The notes beneath the pieces were generated by a model. It did no database searches and had not been told where the DNA came from. It worked only from the letters and a program-made list of their open reading frames with translations. This document shows positions 1-13,295 of a stretch of DNA of 64,000 nt, piece after piece. The number at the start of each line of letters is the position of its first letter. Within the stretch, counting starts at the first letter, position 1. Both the position numbers and the translations under genes were made by a program. The stretch is from Tachypleus tridentatus (taxonomy: Eukaryota; Arthropoda; Merostomata; Xiphosura; Limulidae), in NCBI RefSeq assembly GCF_004210375.1, contig NC_134833.1, positions 45,130,782 through 45,194,781 of the forward strand. Direction: 5' to 3'.

Positions 1-1878
1 ATTCACACATAATAGTTATATCATCAACATACTCACTGTTACATTTTCTATTTCATTAATTTTTATTCTTTTGTATCAGTAATAACCTCTGTCACGAACT
101 ACTGCGTAGGAAATTGCGCTCTCTTTAACACTACGCATCCTTATTGCAAATATGCGCCTCTTTTACCCGCAATCTAACTTCATAGTTTTACTTTTGTTAC
201 TTTCTCCGTGACGTTGATACTTTCCTAATCTACTCCAACCAGCAGGATCTATATTCAGTTATCATAGTTTAACCCTACTAAAATCTTTTTTCAAACCCTG
301 TGAAGTTGTAAGTTGTAAGTTCTAGATAAACATACAACCTGCTTGAGTTAATATTTTGTCATGTGTTTTCTCTAAATGCTAAATGAACAAATTTTTTTGA
401 TAATATATATAATATTTTAAGATCACACTATAAAATCACACGTAGGGTCACAACAGTTTGATTAGTCAAGTCTAGTGAGACCTGTTCCACTTGTCGAAAG
501 TGTTAGAAGTTTCACTGGATTCATTTCAATTTTACAAACATTAAGTTCCTGATTATAAAACACTTCGATAATAAATCAGTATAAACTAAAAAAATTTGTA
601 GGACTTTAAAGTTGTTGCATTTTACCTTTTACTTATTCAAAAAATAAAAACATACAAAGAAACTGTCATTAATATTTATCTATTATTATGCAATGTGAGT
701 CCAAACAGTCCTATGAATATGATAAATGAAAATGATTCAAAAGTACTTTTTTTAAATAAGCAAAGAACAAACATGTTTTGTTTTTCTTTTGGATTATTAA
801 AATAAATAAGGAAACATAACTTCGATTTATATTTTTCCTTTTTTATTAATGACACAAGCATAGTATTTCTTAATTGCTAGCTAAGCTCTGCGTTCGATAT
901 TAAATATTAAGTTGCATTGAATAAATACTTGTCCCCTGATCAAAAGTGCACAAATAGCAAACTAAAAATTGTTCTAAGCAACATTTTAGGACAATTTCAC
1001 GTGTAACACTATACATTAGAGAAATTACTCTCGCTGAAAAATTTATTTGCTTTTTTTTAAAGGAAAAAAGTAAATAAATCTCCCATTTCATTTTCGTCCT
1101 TTTTATTGTTGTTGTTATTCATTCACCTCAGAAAAAATATGTGCCAAACACCTTTATTTTTCTCAGCTTTCCTGCAAATGGATTCTCATTATTCATTAAT
1201 ATATATGTCTCAGTGGGACCAAGAGGCTTAGCTCTAAGTTTGATGGCTAACTATGCTGTAAACCAGGTTTTGTCACTGGTTGTGAGAATAATAAAGATAT
1301 CATAAATTTTATGCTCAACAAAAAACAAATAAACAAACCTTGGCCAATGAAAGAGCATGTTGCAACATCATGGTAGATGTTCTAGAAACAGCTGTTAGGC
1401 CAGATAATAATAATAAATGTTTAGCATTCAAAGCTTTCGAAAAAATACTTCTTTTAAAAAGGTTTGCATCCTTTTTGTCATAATTATTACTTATTTTTAA
1501 ACGGTCCATGTCAAATAGAAGCCCTCTTTGCTTCATAAAGAAAAAAGGCAAATAAACTGTGTTCATTTTAGTATTTATTCAGAAGTCTTCATTGTTTTCG
1601 TTTGTCATAAAAACAATGTATATAATTTTTAACATATAAAGAAAAAGAACAGAACGAATCAACTGTGTTTATTTCATTTTTTAAGAAAAAAATCTGTCTT
1701 TTTCCAAGTATATTCTACAGACAAAATACCTGGCTATTTTAGAAACTGAGTTTAAAATGCATACTTCTCTGTTTAAGAGCCACATACTTGTAAATTTCAT
1801 TATTTCTCCAGGCCTAGAAACGGCTTTTCCAGAATTTGACAACCTTATGGAAACCCTATTGAACGTCACACACAAAGG
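1..1878. other. no gene seen
   Basis: AT-rich sequence. Only short chance frames under 85 codons on the minus strand. 1200-1300 faintly resembles a SINE head (GTGGGACCAAGAGGC...) but not enough to call. Confidence 0.6.
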
Positions 1879-2000
1879 AGCGTCCTCTGCTGGTACAGCA
1901 GTAAGTCTACGGATTTACAACGCTAAAATCAGGGGTTTGATTACCCTCAGCGGACTCAGCAGATAGCCCGATATGGGTTTGCTATGAGAAAACACACACA
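1879..2000 (+). mobile_element. SINE-C copy (tRNA-like head)
   Basis: CTCTGCTGGTACAGCAGTAAG (A-box-like), CGGATTTACAACGCTAAAAT and GGGTTTGATTACCC (B-box-like), then CAGATAGCCCGATATGGGTT and a CA-rich tail. Closely related sequence recurs at 16866/17904, 31858, 49268, 52935 and 59640. Confidence 0.8.
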
Positions 2001-2889
2001 CATGCACACTCAAAGGGGTTTGTGTAATCCAACTATATTAGCACTATCACTGTGTTGCACAGTTAGGAGATGTGAATGCACAGATATTTTTTTTTTCTTT
2101 ATACCTTCCCATTTTCTTTGTAATTCTTACATGTAGGATAATACTCATCTTTAACTAACAGATTGTGTTCAATGCTGCAGTAGTAGCAGAAAGGCTCTTT
2201 GAATGTTACATAGTAAAGTGCTTCCATCGGTGGCTAACATGTGAATTTATCATTGAAATGCATGTAGAATCTTTACTATCTGCAAGATATTGAAAGTATT
2301 CACCACATGAGTATGGCAGAATATCCACTTCTCGCGCAAGTTGTTGCTTCTGATCATTCTTCAGGATCCGTGATGTATAACATATCCATTATTTCAAGCA
2401 TTATTCACACTGCAGGAAAAAGAGAACCAGACATAAAGGGGTTACAAATAACCTTCTCTTATGCTGTATTTCAATGAGATGGTAGGGTTAAGGATGTCCA
2501 GAAACCAAGATCTGTATCTTCATCATTGTTATTGACTTATGCCTACCTACACGAATAACAGATTTCATATTGCTGACTTTGTGTGATGATTGGGAGAATC
2601 ACATAGTTTGATGCTGGGCTGTTCACTGAAATTTAGATGTTTTTCTTCAGAGCTATCTTCATTACCATGCAGGTCTTAAAATGAAATATTCTTTGCAGTA
2701 TATTTAAAACAGTTTTCTAATTGAAAAGGAAAGGTAGGCTGAAAAGAAATGCATTTTTTATGTCATACGAAAAGTTAAATAACACTACTTTATCATTTTC
2801 TAATAATTTCAATAATGACAACTTATTACAAGTAAATAATGTGAAACAACAAAATATTGTTTCTATTTCTCTTGCTCTGACACAGGGGA

Positions 2890-4165
2890 TGAAAGGTAGT
2901 GAAGCTCAGCAAAATTTTCTAAAAATTTTCAAGAGGTACCCCATATATAATATTTTTTTGAATATTTCTTGGTGTTCATTTGGTATGGCACTTGGAATAT
3001 GGATGCTTCATGAAATATTTCCCCTTCTTTCACAGATTGCATTGCTTTGTAGAATCCAACAAAATTTCAGGGTTCGTCTTCATAAGTATTTTTGAGCGAT
3101 TCTCCTAGCAGAAGCATTTCTTGATTTGTTGTAGCCATAAATACTTTAATGTGCTTTCCTTCGAGCTGGCGTGAAAACACTGTTCAGCAAGATCTTTGCT
3201 GGTTTGGTGATGTCTTTTACCACTTCTTTAACTTTTGGATTTCGCGCAAAACTACACGAGAGCTCTCTGCACTATCCGTTCCTAATTTAATAATATAGGA
3301 CTAAAGGGAAGTCAGCTAGTCATCAACACTCACCGCCAACTCTTTTACCAACGAATATTGGGATTGGCCGTCACATTATAACGCCTCTATGGCTGAAAGG
3401 GCGAGCATATTTGGTGTGACGGCTATTCGAATCCGCGACCTTCATAAGTCAAACACCCTAACCACCTGGCCATGCCGGACCTCCAAGTTTTGGTTCTTTC
3501 CTGTGGACTTTCTGGACTACTCTAAGGTTGTTAGCTGACTTCAACTGCAGCTTAATTGTTAGTATTTCAGGTCTTATGACATCTGAACATCCATGTTCAA
3601 ATTTGAAATAACTCACTCAGCAGTAATATTCCAGATATTATGCAGTGGAGTGTGGACAAGTAGGTCAAGATCTCTTTCCAAAAATTAAGCCATTTGTATA
3701 AACAGTGTGTAAGGAAAGCGAATGTTAGGTCTGGGTCACCATCATGGTAGTGGCACTCAACTGGACCATTTTTGCCATTCTATTTTACACACGGGCATGA
3801 GACATTGCAAGTGGGTGTTCAAAGGCATTTTCTTTCAGGGAAATATACACCTGTAAGTGGTAGAACTTCCATTAACCTCTTTGGGTGTTTGAACAAACAG
3901 ATTTACTTATAGAGACAATGCAGATCAAGTGATATCATGATCACCAGCTTCCATTACTTGATTAAACCCAACACAAACCTTCTGTCCTCGCTCAACTATT
4001 GCCATTGGGTAGCCAGTTTCTTTAGCTTTAATAGTATAGTTTCTAAGGTTCATAGATTATAAACTCAACAAAGTGGCCCAGGCATGACTCAATGTCACCT
4101 ATACTTTCACATGGGTTAGCAGAGATATACAACTGATCTTTTTGTCTATCAATATTGATCTGTAG
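2890..4165 (-). pseudogene. decayed coding-like stretch, unidentified
   Basis: Minus strand. 4165-4060 reads an exon-like frame after a CTATTTTCAG acceptor: LQINIDRQKDQLYISANPCE, then IGDIESCLGHFVEF, followed by a frameshift into NYTIKAKETGYPMAIVERGQ and VCVGFNQVMEAGDHDIT. Further coding-like pieces occur down to about 2.9 kb (VVKDITKPAKILLNSVFT, for example), separated by stops and by the SINE-A copy at 3236-3483. I do not recognise the protein. Balanced composition over about 75 codons makes chance unlikely. It may be an old gene duplicate or transposon gene. Confidence 0.4.
3236..3483 (-). mobile_element. SINE-A copy, tRNA-derived
   Basis: On the minus strand it starts with a tRNA-like head (CCGGCATGGCCAGGTGGTTA, B box near TTCGAAT), then the GGCGTTATAATGTGACGG and TGATGACTAGCTGACTTCC blocks, and ends in the GCGCGAAAT tail. 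It is slightly deleted internally. Confidence 0.85.
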
Positions 4166-4199
4166 CTGAAAATAGAAAAGAGGAAGAGTAGTAAGTAAT

Positions 4200-5520
4200 G
4201 TACCTTATCTTTAATTTTTGAAATAATTAAAAATAATTAGGAATTGTCTAAACTATGCTACTTGTTAAAATTGACCAAAACCTTAGAAGTTGTTGGTAGG
4301 TGCTTTTCACACCTAGTTTTATCCTTATTTTGGAGATTTTTGAATATCCTTGTACATTGAAACTTAAATAAAAAACATTTTTTGAAACTTTGTGTCATCT
4401 TGCTAAAACTTGGAGTGAGTGCTAATTATCTGTAAGCAATTGTTCCCTATGTGCATAAACAGTTCTAACAGAAAGTAATGTACACCATAACTCTGTATTC
4501 ACAGCACAAAATAACAAATACATAAGCCAGAAAAACTAACTTTAAAAGCTGTTAGTTCTCAGCACAGCACTAAATGCCTAGCTATAGATGTGTATTTTCT
4601 TCACACCTCGAACAGAAACGTAAACTGTGCTTCTCTAGTATCACACAAATCCAAATGCACCAAGTATTCATCCACATTCCAGAACGCAAATTCTGACCAT
4701 ATTCACTATACCTTTTAAGGCAGTAAAGGCAATAATATATCTTCGAACAAAAAGAAAATAAATCGAGTTTTCATTACCTCAGTCAGATGTAGTTTACGAT
4801 GTCGTGGGTCACGTACTTATCACCTCAGTCTGTGCCTTCACTTCTGAATATTAACAAAGAATGAAATGACATCATACATACTAGACCTAACCTTGCCAAT
4901 AGCTGCCTATAGGTATACCCTTCATCATATAGCTTACAATGTGGTAAGTCGTGTATCTGTCACCTCTTCCGAAGAATATCTTTACTCCAGAAAATAAAAA
5001 AGCTGTCGGTAATGTATCCGACACAAATGCATGTGGCAATGAGCAATATCTCTTTAATATCGTTCTAGCAAAACAAGGTTTTTAAGGTCTTTGTTGTTGT
5101 CGTAATCATCAGGCAAGCAGAAATCAAATCGATGAGCTTGCCTAAATTTCAATATGATCGAACTTGCATGCTCACGTTTGCACGTGATATTGCCTGTTTA
5201 CTATGTACATAAGTACTGTACATGTGTGCTTGAGAACGAGCGGGTGAAAGGTCATACATTATTATAATACTAATCTATGGTATATTATCATTGTACTCAC
5301 ATTTGGGGATAAAACAATACTTGGAATGTGTGGTATGATTGAAAACCAATAATTCAAAAAATAAGGGGTAAAGTCGCCAACAAGTTGAAGGGAGATGGCT
5401 GGACAAGTGAGAGCAGGTGAGTGGGGACACTAAACAAATATTTGTTTTTATTTGGTTTATTCTATTTAATAACATTTCATACATGATTAAGAGAAATATT
5501 ATGAAAACTATCAAAAAACC
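4200..5520. other. no gene seen
   Basis: No supported feature. 4780-4830 and 4920-4970 share a weak similarity (TAGTTTACGATGTCGTGGGT versus TAGCTTACAATGTGGTAAGT, then TATCACCTC or TGTCACCTC), possibly an old tandem pair. Confidence 0.6.
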
Positions 5521-5785
5521 TTGGCCAAGCATGGCCAGGTGGGTTAAGGCGTGCGACTCGTGATCTGCATCCCTGTCGCACCAAACCTATTCGCCTTTTC
5601 AGCCGTGGGGGCGTTATAATGTTACGGTCAATCCCACTATTCGTTGGTAAAAGAGTGGCCCAAGAGTTCGTGGTGGGTGGTGATGACTAGCTTCCTTCCC
5701 TCAAATCTTACACTGCTAAATTAGGGACGGTTAGCGCAGATAGCCCTCGAGAAGCTTTGCGCGAAATTAAAAAAAAACAACAAAA
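5521..5785 (+). mobile_element. SINE-A copy, tRNA-derived
   Basis: The head AAGCATGGCCAGGTGGGTTA has a deletion through the T-arm (CTGCATCCCTGTCGCACC), followed by the full body (GGGGCGTTATAATGTTACGG, GGTGGTGATGACTAGCTTCC) and the GCGCGAAATTAAAAAAAAAC end. Confidence 0.85.
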
Positions 5786-5789
5786 AACT

Positions 5790-8459
5790 TTATTGTCAAA
5801 AGTTCAGTTAAATTGTGTCTATAAATCATGGATCAAGGTTAAAAGCCTTTAGATTTTAAAGACAAACAACACTCATTAAATACCTTGCTTATAGCATGTG
5901 AGTTCAGGGATATAGTATATTAACTAATATAATACTTTTCAGTCGAATAAAACAAGATTGTAACGCTGAAGCCTACAACACCAGTAATGTTACTAACCAG
6001 TGTTTAAATGAACGTGATGCCAGACCTAACACTAGTTTATACTGAGTTATCTATGTTTATTTGTTTTTTTTAATTTCGCGCAAAATTACAGGAATTTCCA
6101 GGAATAATTCTACCACAGAATGTTAGAATCTCTTGCCATTAACCACCAAATGGGCACACTATTCATGATGGAGCACTTATCTAAAAACATTGTGTTTCTT
6201 CTACTTGATTGGCTGCACAACATAAATTTTGTCGTCAAACCAACCAAACCGCGTCTTTACAACATATGATAAAACATTTTAGAAATTACATAGTTAAAAC
6301 AGCATGTGCAGTACCAAATTAACATATAATCCACTTAGGACTTTGTCCATATAAAGACCCTGGCAAACAACCAAGAAAAATAGTTTGGTCTTTAAATGTA
6401 GTAGAATACAAACAAGAGCTCATTAATATTATTATTCTCAATTATTACCTGAACTAAACCTGAATCCAGCCCTGGTCGTGTGTACTACTTTTTTATCTAT
6501 TTAAACCTTTTTTAAGCATGATTGTAAATCTCACAAAATAAAATATTTAAATCAAAAGTACGAGAACTTTTGATGAATTATATAGGTCTATATAAAAGTG
6601 TTCGCTTCTGTACATTTGTGCATCATAAACTACAAAAGTATTATTGATTCAACTATATGAAGCCTATTTGTTCATACATGAAAGTTCACTGAAACATTTA
6701 TATCTATTATCTTATAAGTAGTTGCATTTTTTTTCTGAACAGAAATCATTGCATGCCAGTGGTAAGTACCTGTCTATATATATTTTACTTTCTTCTGGTC
6801 AAGGTTCATTCCAGCTTATACGCCTGGTACTCTAGCAGGAGGTTCCGCTCTCTCTACAGATAAGAAGTACAATTGCAGAGTATAGTGTTTATGGATAATA
6901 GTTAAGTAGGTAAATATTTGTTTATTCTGCAGTTAAAAAGATTCCAAGTTGGAATCTGAAAGATATGAAATGATGCTTGTAAAGTGTTCAAATATTTATT
7001 GAGACAAATATGAAGAAAAGTAAGATATAAGAAAAGAAGAAAATATTCAGGTAGGATAAATTTAATGAGGTATGTTTTTCATAGGGGAAACATCGTGTCT
7101 TGAATTACCCACTGAGCAAAGCATTTCATACATGTTGAAGGGATGCTCAGCTGGAAAAAGTGCCTTCCATGGAGGATGAATCATAAACAACGACGATATT
7201 GCAGCGTGTGATATTTATTTGATATGAAAGTGGAGAAGAAGATGAAGGAGTTGAGAAGCGCTGTGTGGTAATACAACTCCTAAATTGGACTGAGTAGCTT
7301 TATTTTGAAGACAAAATGTTGTTATTGACTTTCCTTTGGTTTTATGAAAAACAAATTTTGTTACAATTCTATCCTAAACATTTTAAGCCTGCGTATTATA
7401 AAAGACATTTCGACAATGCTTTTGTGATATTTAACAGCACTGAGTTAGTTAACGAATATTTATAATTTTGAAATGATACACTAGAAGAGAGACGGCTTGT
7501 AATTAGTATCCACTACCAGATACTGAGCCACTCGCATTTGACTGTGGCTCTTATGTGGCTGTTCTGGACTTATTGGCTTAAAGCAGAAAAGTTATACGTG
7601 GTAAACAACATTTTAAAACACCAATCATAGAAAATTACTTAAATAGTAAAGAATTTATGAAATTATAGAGCATAAAGTATCTTCTTTTTTCTTTTTTAAA
7701 AAAGATGTAAAACTAATTAGAATTAAAGGTCTGAAACATCAAGGTGTACAGTGTCACAAATGTTAATAATATTGCCTAATAACAAAGGGACACGATATAA
7801 AATAGTACATTTGATGAATGTTGTAGAATAGCATGAAAACAAGTTGTGGAGATTATAACTTCATTTCCAATTTCTTCACAAATTGTTATGTGCTAACGCT
7901 GTACAAGAGAACTCTGGAAAGCTGTTTTGCTAAACACACTGACTTGGAGCAACTTGCAGTTTCTCCAAAGTTTGTAAAGGGATGGAGATTCGGGCGTCTG
8001 TTTATTTATTCACACGACGACAGGGCAATAAATTCTTCTTGGAATTTGTAATTTTTGAGAAAAAATGAAATATCACGGATGTTTCTGATAAGAAAGGTAG
8101 TATCAGAAATAAAGATACGTAATTAGTAGGAAATATTGAGTTTGTGCTTACAGAGCACATCCTGGACACCTACAGTGGAACTTGCTGCAATGTCAGAAGA
8201 CGAAAAGAGCATAGCTATAGCGGGGTTTCGTGGACACTACAACCCAAACAGAAATAATAGAATAATATCTTTAACACCCATTGATGATATCGATTTTGTC
8301 TCTCAGCGAACCCTAGCCACAAATGACCCTGAAGGAGCCATCTCGGGGCATCCCATTTACAAAATCTCAAACCCAAAGTACTGCTTTGCAGTGACCCAGT
8401 TACCACTCACTTATTGGGTCCTCTTACTACACATAACAAAAACTTAATATGTGAATCCT
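5790..8459. other. no supported gene
   Basis: Apart from the short SINE tail at 6063 nothing is recognisable. Small plus-strand frames at 7833-8051 (72 codons) and 8136-8447 (103 codons) show no known motif and no splice context, so I do not call them. Confidence 0.6.
6063..6096 (-). mobile_element. SINE-A tail fragment
   Basis: AATTTCGCGCAAAATTACA matches only the 3' end of the SINE-A family, on the minus strand. Too short to be sure. Confidence 0.35.
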
Positions 8460-8766
8460 AGAGGTGGTCAAGTAGAATTTACTCTGAAATATCCCCTCAT
8501 TAGAAGATATGTACCTCTTGTAATACTTATTCTGGCAGGCTCCCTCGCAAAGAGGTAAGTTGTTCAGTTAAGGTCTACTCTAGGAAATCACACTAACAGA
8601 TAAGCTGCTCAAGTAGAACCTACTCTGGGAGGTATGGTGCTCATCTAGAGTTTATTCTAGCAGGCTACTTCACGAAAAGGTAAACTGCTGAGTTTGAATC
8701 TTCTCTGGGAAGTCTCCTTGTCAAAATCTATGTTGTTCTGGTAGATTCTCCTCTGGGAAATTTTAA
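8460..8766. repeat. degenerate minisatellite, unit about 47-48 bp
   Basis: About six to seven diverged units with the pattern GCTGCTCAAGTAGAACCTACTCTGGGAGG; clear starts at AAGTTGTTCAGTTAAGG, AAGCTGCTCAAGTAGAA, GGTGCTCATCTAGAG, AAACTGCTGAGTTTGAA. Units differ by 20-35% by eye, so the array is old. Confidence 0.65.
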
Positions 8767-9708
8767 AAGGCATATAAAAAACCAATATATGAATAAGATT
8801 TTACTTTTAAGTAAGAAACATAGTAATACAGTATATTAAATTATGTTATTTGTAGGACTACTGTACTAGTTTGTTCTAGTGAGGATAAAATATTATTTAT
8901 TTACAACGGCTTGCTCAAAAATATTATTCAGCTTGTGCAATCATAAGTTATGTGCATAAAATATATTCTAAAATTGTCCAAATTGGTCTTGAAGAAATGA
9001 GCATAATTTTAAACACAATATATGTAAAACCTAGACTCTCCATAATTTCACCTATTATAACTATTCACGAAAGACAAACTCTATGTACTCAAAAAAGGTT
9101 TGTCAAAAGTAACTTAGTGAATTCTAGAATGAATTTAAAACTTCAGGTACACAATATGTTTATATATAATGCTATATGCATAATATTGTGCTCTTTCACA
9201 ACTGACTGTACGCACTTTACACTTGTACAATATTTTGAAGTCCTTCAATATATATCTGTGTTTCAGATATCAAAATCAAAACTACATTGAATTTGCTCAT
9301 ACTGGAGATGCTTTAATCATAAGCTTACTGTAAATCAGAGTTTCGCGTGCTGTTAACCAAGGTTTAACTCTCTGAGTCTGTGATACATGCCACGAGTTGT
9401 AACTGTTGGACTTCGTAGTGTCGTTTGTAATACCAATATGTCTCTCATTAAATTTACTTAATTCGAATAATGATTTATGTTAAAGCATTTTTCTGCAATC
9501 AGTGACATAAATAAGTTGATATTTCGTTAATATATAATTCATATGAAGGAACATGGAAATTTCGGGCATTTTTGGGAATGAATTTCCGCTATGTTATTTC
9601 ACTTCGGTGTTTTTGGCACAACTGTCGAACAAGTTACCAGAAGTAAATGAGTTTGTTACTTCTTACTATAATTGTGAAGCCTTTGTTAACAACTATCAAA
9701 GCAGTAAG

Positions 9709-9835
9709 AGCGGTCTCCCGGTAGGCCCGCGGAAAGCTCTGTAACTTAAAGTGGGAAAATGTGGGTTCCATTTCCGACGGTAGGCACACTTCAGATAGTT
9801 CATTTTGAAGCTTTGTGCTAAGGAAACAAAACCAT
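9709..9835 (+). mobile_element. degraded SINE-B copy
   Basis: A head-like stretch (CGGTCTCCCGGTAGGCCCGC) is followed by GTGGGTTCCATTTCC as a poor B box and CAGATAGTTCATTTTGAAGC with GCTTTGTGCTAAGG, matching the common 3' end. Weak copy. Confidence 0.5.
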
Positions 9836-10975
9836 AGGCCTGACGTGTTTTATATTTATTGTTTTTCAGTAAGCATTTTCACTCATTATATATTAAAATT
9901 GAGCACCCTTTTCAAAGTGTGAACCATTTCTTCCTCACTTGTAAGCTTTATTAGTTTAACTTTTAGTTAGCACAATAATAATAGATTACATCATTGCTTA
10001 ATTTTGAATCATTTGTGGAAGTTACTCTTCCTTCAACCAGTGACATAGGCAAGGTCTCAGAATATTATGACGTAAATACATAAAAAGAATGAAAAAATGT
10101 TAAAATGCAATATTACATTTTTTTGCGACCAGCAGCCTAAACAAACAACATTTGTATCGATTTGTATCAAAAATATTCCAAACAATTCTACTGCATATTG
10201 TTCTTGGTGAAATAAACACTTTTGTTTATGCAGGTTTGTTGGAAGTTGTACTACTAAAGCTTTACTGTAAAAGAAGAAAAAACACTTGCAGAGCAGTTGA
10301 AATACATAGTTCAAAAGTAGCGTAGTGGAATTTAATTATATTTCGTGTTAAGGAAATAAACGATTTCTGTCTATAACGTGGTTTGTTTACACGACAAGGA
10401 AGATAAACTTTGATTTTTAACCATAGTATTCAAGCCACTTTGTTAAAAGATCACTCGTTACGGTAACTGCAAGTGAAATAACCATAACATAACAAGAAAG
10501 TAACCTTTCTTCAAAGATTTCCAAATGTCCAAACTAAACTCATTCATCTATAGGTAATACAATGAACACTTTACAGAAAACTGAATATTTCTATTGAAAA
10601 TTTATAGCTTTTTGACAGATAGAGCAATTTGATCTTTATTTTGTACAGAAATGATGTTATCGAAAAACCTCGGGTACTAAATGTTTCAAATACCAATAGA
10701 AAAGTAATTTAAAATTCACTTTTTTTCTCCATTGAATTGTAAAGGATCTAAACTTTTATGAAAGCAGTAAGGAGGCACAAGAAAAATAATGATATGAATT
10801 TAAAGAGGCCAACATTTGTGGACGAATGTAACATTTTTTTTGCTACACAATGACCCAACATGGCCAATTTTGACACTAGAAAAAGTTTGAAAAGTACAGA
10901 AAAATTGAAAACTGCCTACATTAGTTTAATTATAATTAGTTTAACGTTAGAAAGACGCAATTCATCAAATAAAGT

Positions 10976-11098
10976 CCCCTGGGAGCATAGTGGTATGTCT
11001 GCGGACTCACATTACTAGAAACTGGGTTTCGATACTCGTGTTTGGTCGCACAGATAGCCCATTTTGTAGCTTTCTACTTAATTCCAAACAATCAGTCA
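10976..11098 (+). mobile_element. SINE-B copy (tRNA-like head)
   Basis: GGGAGCATAGTGGTATGTC (A box), GGACTCACATTACTAGAAAC, TGGGTTTCGATACTCG (B box), then CAGATAGCCCATTTTGTAGC and TTCTACTTAATTCCAAACAA. Related copies lie at 21257, 29335, 47888, 51468, 53977 and 63254. Confidence 0.8.
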
Positions 11099-11099
11099 G

Positions 11100-12290
11100 C
11101 CAGAAAATAAAAAATTGATCACTTTCATTTTCATTTGCTAAAAAAATAATTAATATTTTATTTAAATTATATATTATTATAAAGTTTAATCTCGCATTAG
11201 GTTGTTTTCATACTTTGCGATACACCACCTCTTTTATTTCACCATCTTTTTTTTATTTCAGAAGAAGGATCTCTAAGTGACGCTACTAGACTAACGGACA
11301 GTTCGAACCTTCTGTTCATCTGCTTAGTGTATTCGTTGATATACTATTTACCATTGTTCAGTAGTGATGTGACAGTAAATTTTAAGTATTACAATAGATT
11401 ATAGACTTCTTTAAATAGTTTGAAATAATGACGGTTTGTTTTGATATATTGTTATTCTAAAAAATATGAATAAAACATAAATCGAGTAAGAAGTAAAATT
11501 GTTTAGCCATCTTCTGCTGTTCAATAAATTCGGGTGATATTTAAATAGCCTGTTCTGTTTGTAGCTATCCTTGACAAATCTCTTCTTATACCAGTCAAGA
11601 GAAAACAATTTATCATATTTATTTGTTTGATTTTAAATAAAATAAGCTTCTTTAATTAGCTATACAAATAAAATAAATGGATGAAATATGATCGAGTAAT
11701 GAATCTTTGTCAATTAGTAATTCCATATTCATTACCTTTTATGAAGGCTTTAGTAAGAAACTAACCCATTTGGTTTATATCACACTTACATTTTTTCGTA
11801 GTTATTGGCTTGATAACTATCAGCAATAAGTCACTGTTTCTTAAGTATTACTACATATTAGTTTAAATCTCAAGCGACAAACTTGCGTGAACTAAACACA
11901 GATTTTCTCTGCCTATGAATTTAAACTCTGTTTGATGATGGAATTGTAGTTGTGCTAACAGATGCGAAATCCAAATGTTTTTGCATAATCTATTTAATAA
12001 AAGTTTAACTAAACTTATATGAAGGTAACAAGTGAAATAAAGATTCTTACTCTTGTTTATAACGAGATGAAAGACTATGAAAATAATCAGAAAGTTTATA
12101 TCACTGAATTTGAGATTTTGTAATATGTTTTATTTTAACGATTTATTTACATTTTAACAATCATTAAAATATTACTAATGTGTTCATATTATTATTTTAT
12201 CATTTTACTTAACAAATTATCTATTTTACAACAATAGTATTGTTTGACTAAATAAAATATTTTTAGCATAGTTGTTATAAATAGTTATAA
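11100..12290. other. no gene seen
   Basis: AT-rich, no repeat or reading frame I can support. Confidence 0.6.
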
Positions 12291-12294
12291 AGGT

Positions 12295-12800
12295 ACTATG
12301 GAGGGAGGATTGGGAATTGGGATGACATTATATGGAAATAATGTGAAAATTAACAGTTGACTTTCATACTTAATGGGTAATTCATGTTGCATTAGTTAAA
12401 ATTAATTAAATTATTATCGTGTAAATGATATGCAGATTGAATTTAATTGATATACAAGTGGTAATTAATATTTGTTAATTAATTAGACGTATGACGTATA
12501 AATGGTAAACAATTTGAAAATAATTATTATGTAAATTGATAATTAATATTCACATTGTAATATAGAACTACTTATTTTATTAATTAATGGTTAATATGTA
12601 GGTAAATTTATTTTTTAACAATTAATATGCATAGGTGTGTTGGTAGGAGAAAAGACACATCATTCTCATCAGAGGGTGCTTTGCTAGGAGAGGAGTAATA
12701 TCAACATTATTTATTTATTTGGAGCAGGTGATGTTGACTTGCACCAGAGACCATGTTGTTAAGAAGACATTGTACCGAGAATGGTGATTGACGTCATATA
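12295..12800 (+). repeat. left arm of a large diverged inverted repeat
   Basis: Pairs with 14690-15115 in inverted orientation. For example, the complement of 12730-12795 (ACCATTCTCGGTACAATGTC, AACAACATGGTCTCTGGTGC) matches GCCATTCTTCTAGCATTGCC, AACAACACGCCTTCTGATGC at 14704-14749. The centre of the arm is rich in TAATTA repeats. Confidence 0.55.
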
Positions 12801-12837
12801 ATTAAATCATCAATATTACAGTGTTTAACTTCCATAG

Positions 12838-13095
12838 GTCCAACATGGTCAGGTGGGTTGAGGCGTTCGACTTCTAATCTGAGGGTCGCGGCTTCGAATC
12901 TCCGTCACACCAAACAGCCGTGGGGGCGTTATAAGGTTACAGTCAATCCCACTATTCGTTGGTAAAAGAGTAGCCCAAGAGTTGGCGATGGGTGGTGATG
13001 ACTAGCTGTCTTCCCTCTAGTCTTGCACTGCTAAATTAGGGACGGCTAGCACAGATAACCTTCGTGTAGCTTTGTGCGAAATTGGAAAAATAACA
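12838..13095 (+). mobile_element. SINE-A copy, tRNA-derived
   Basis: AACATGGTCAGGTGGGTTGA (A box), GCTTCGAATCTCC (B box), GGGGCGTTATAAGGTTACAG, GGTGGTGATGACTAGCTGTC, ending GTGCGAAATT. A short gap follows the head. It lies between the two arms of the large inverted repeat. Confidence 0.85.
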
Positions 13096-13129
13096 ACTTC
13101 TATATGTTAAAATTGGGTGAGGCAGTTAT

Positions 13130-13295
13130 TTCACTGATTCGTGATGACGAGAAACCCACTTGAAGTTAAACGATATCTCAGGACGGCTAGCATGGGTATT
13201 AACTCTTTTACTAATAAAGCAGAGAATAACGTTTCGACTTTCTTCGACCGTCTTCAAGTTTACAAAAAGAGTTAACCTTTGTATTATTAATATAT
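13130..13295 (-). mobile_element. PLE terminal fragment with hammerhead-like remnant
   Basis: GTGATGACGAGAAACCCACTT (13140-13160) resembles the CAGTGATGTCGAGAAACCCC terminus at 40422. 13218-13258 on the minus strand reads TTGAAGACGGTCGAAGAAAGTCGAAACGTT, a decayed hammerhead core. No coding sequence is left. The orientation is minus by the ribozyme-like motif. Confidence 0.6.

Noticed and set aside
2721..3095. 124-codon plus-strand frame
   Set aside because: Low-complexity Asn/Leu-rich translation, no motif; the minus strand of the same DNA looks at least as coding-like.
8136..8447. 103-codon plus-strand frame
   Set aside because: No recognisable domain, no splice signals that join it to a neighbour; consistent with chance.
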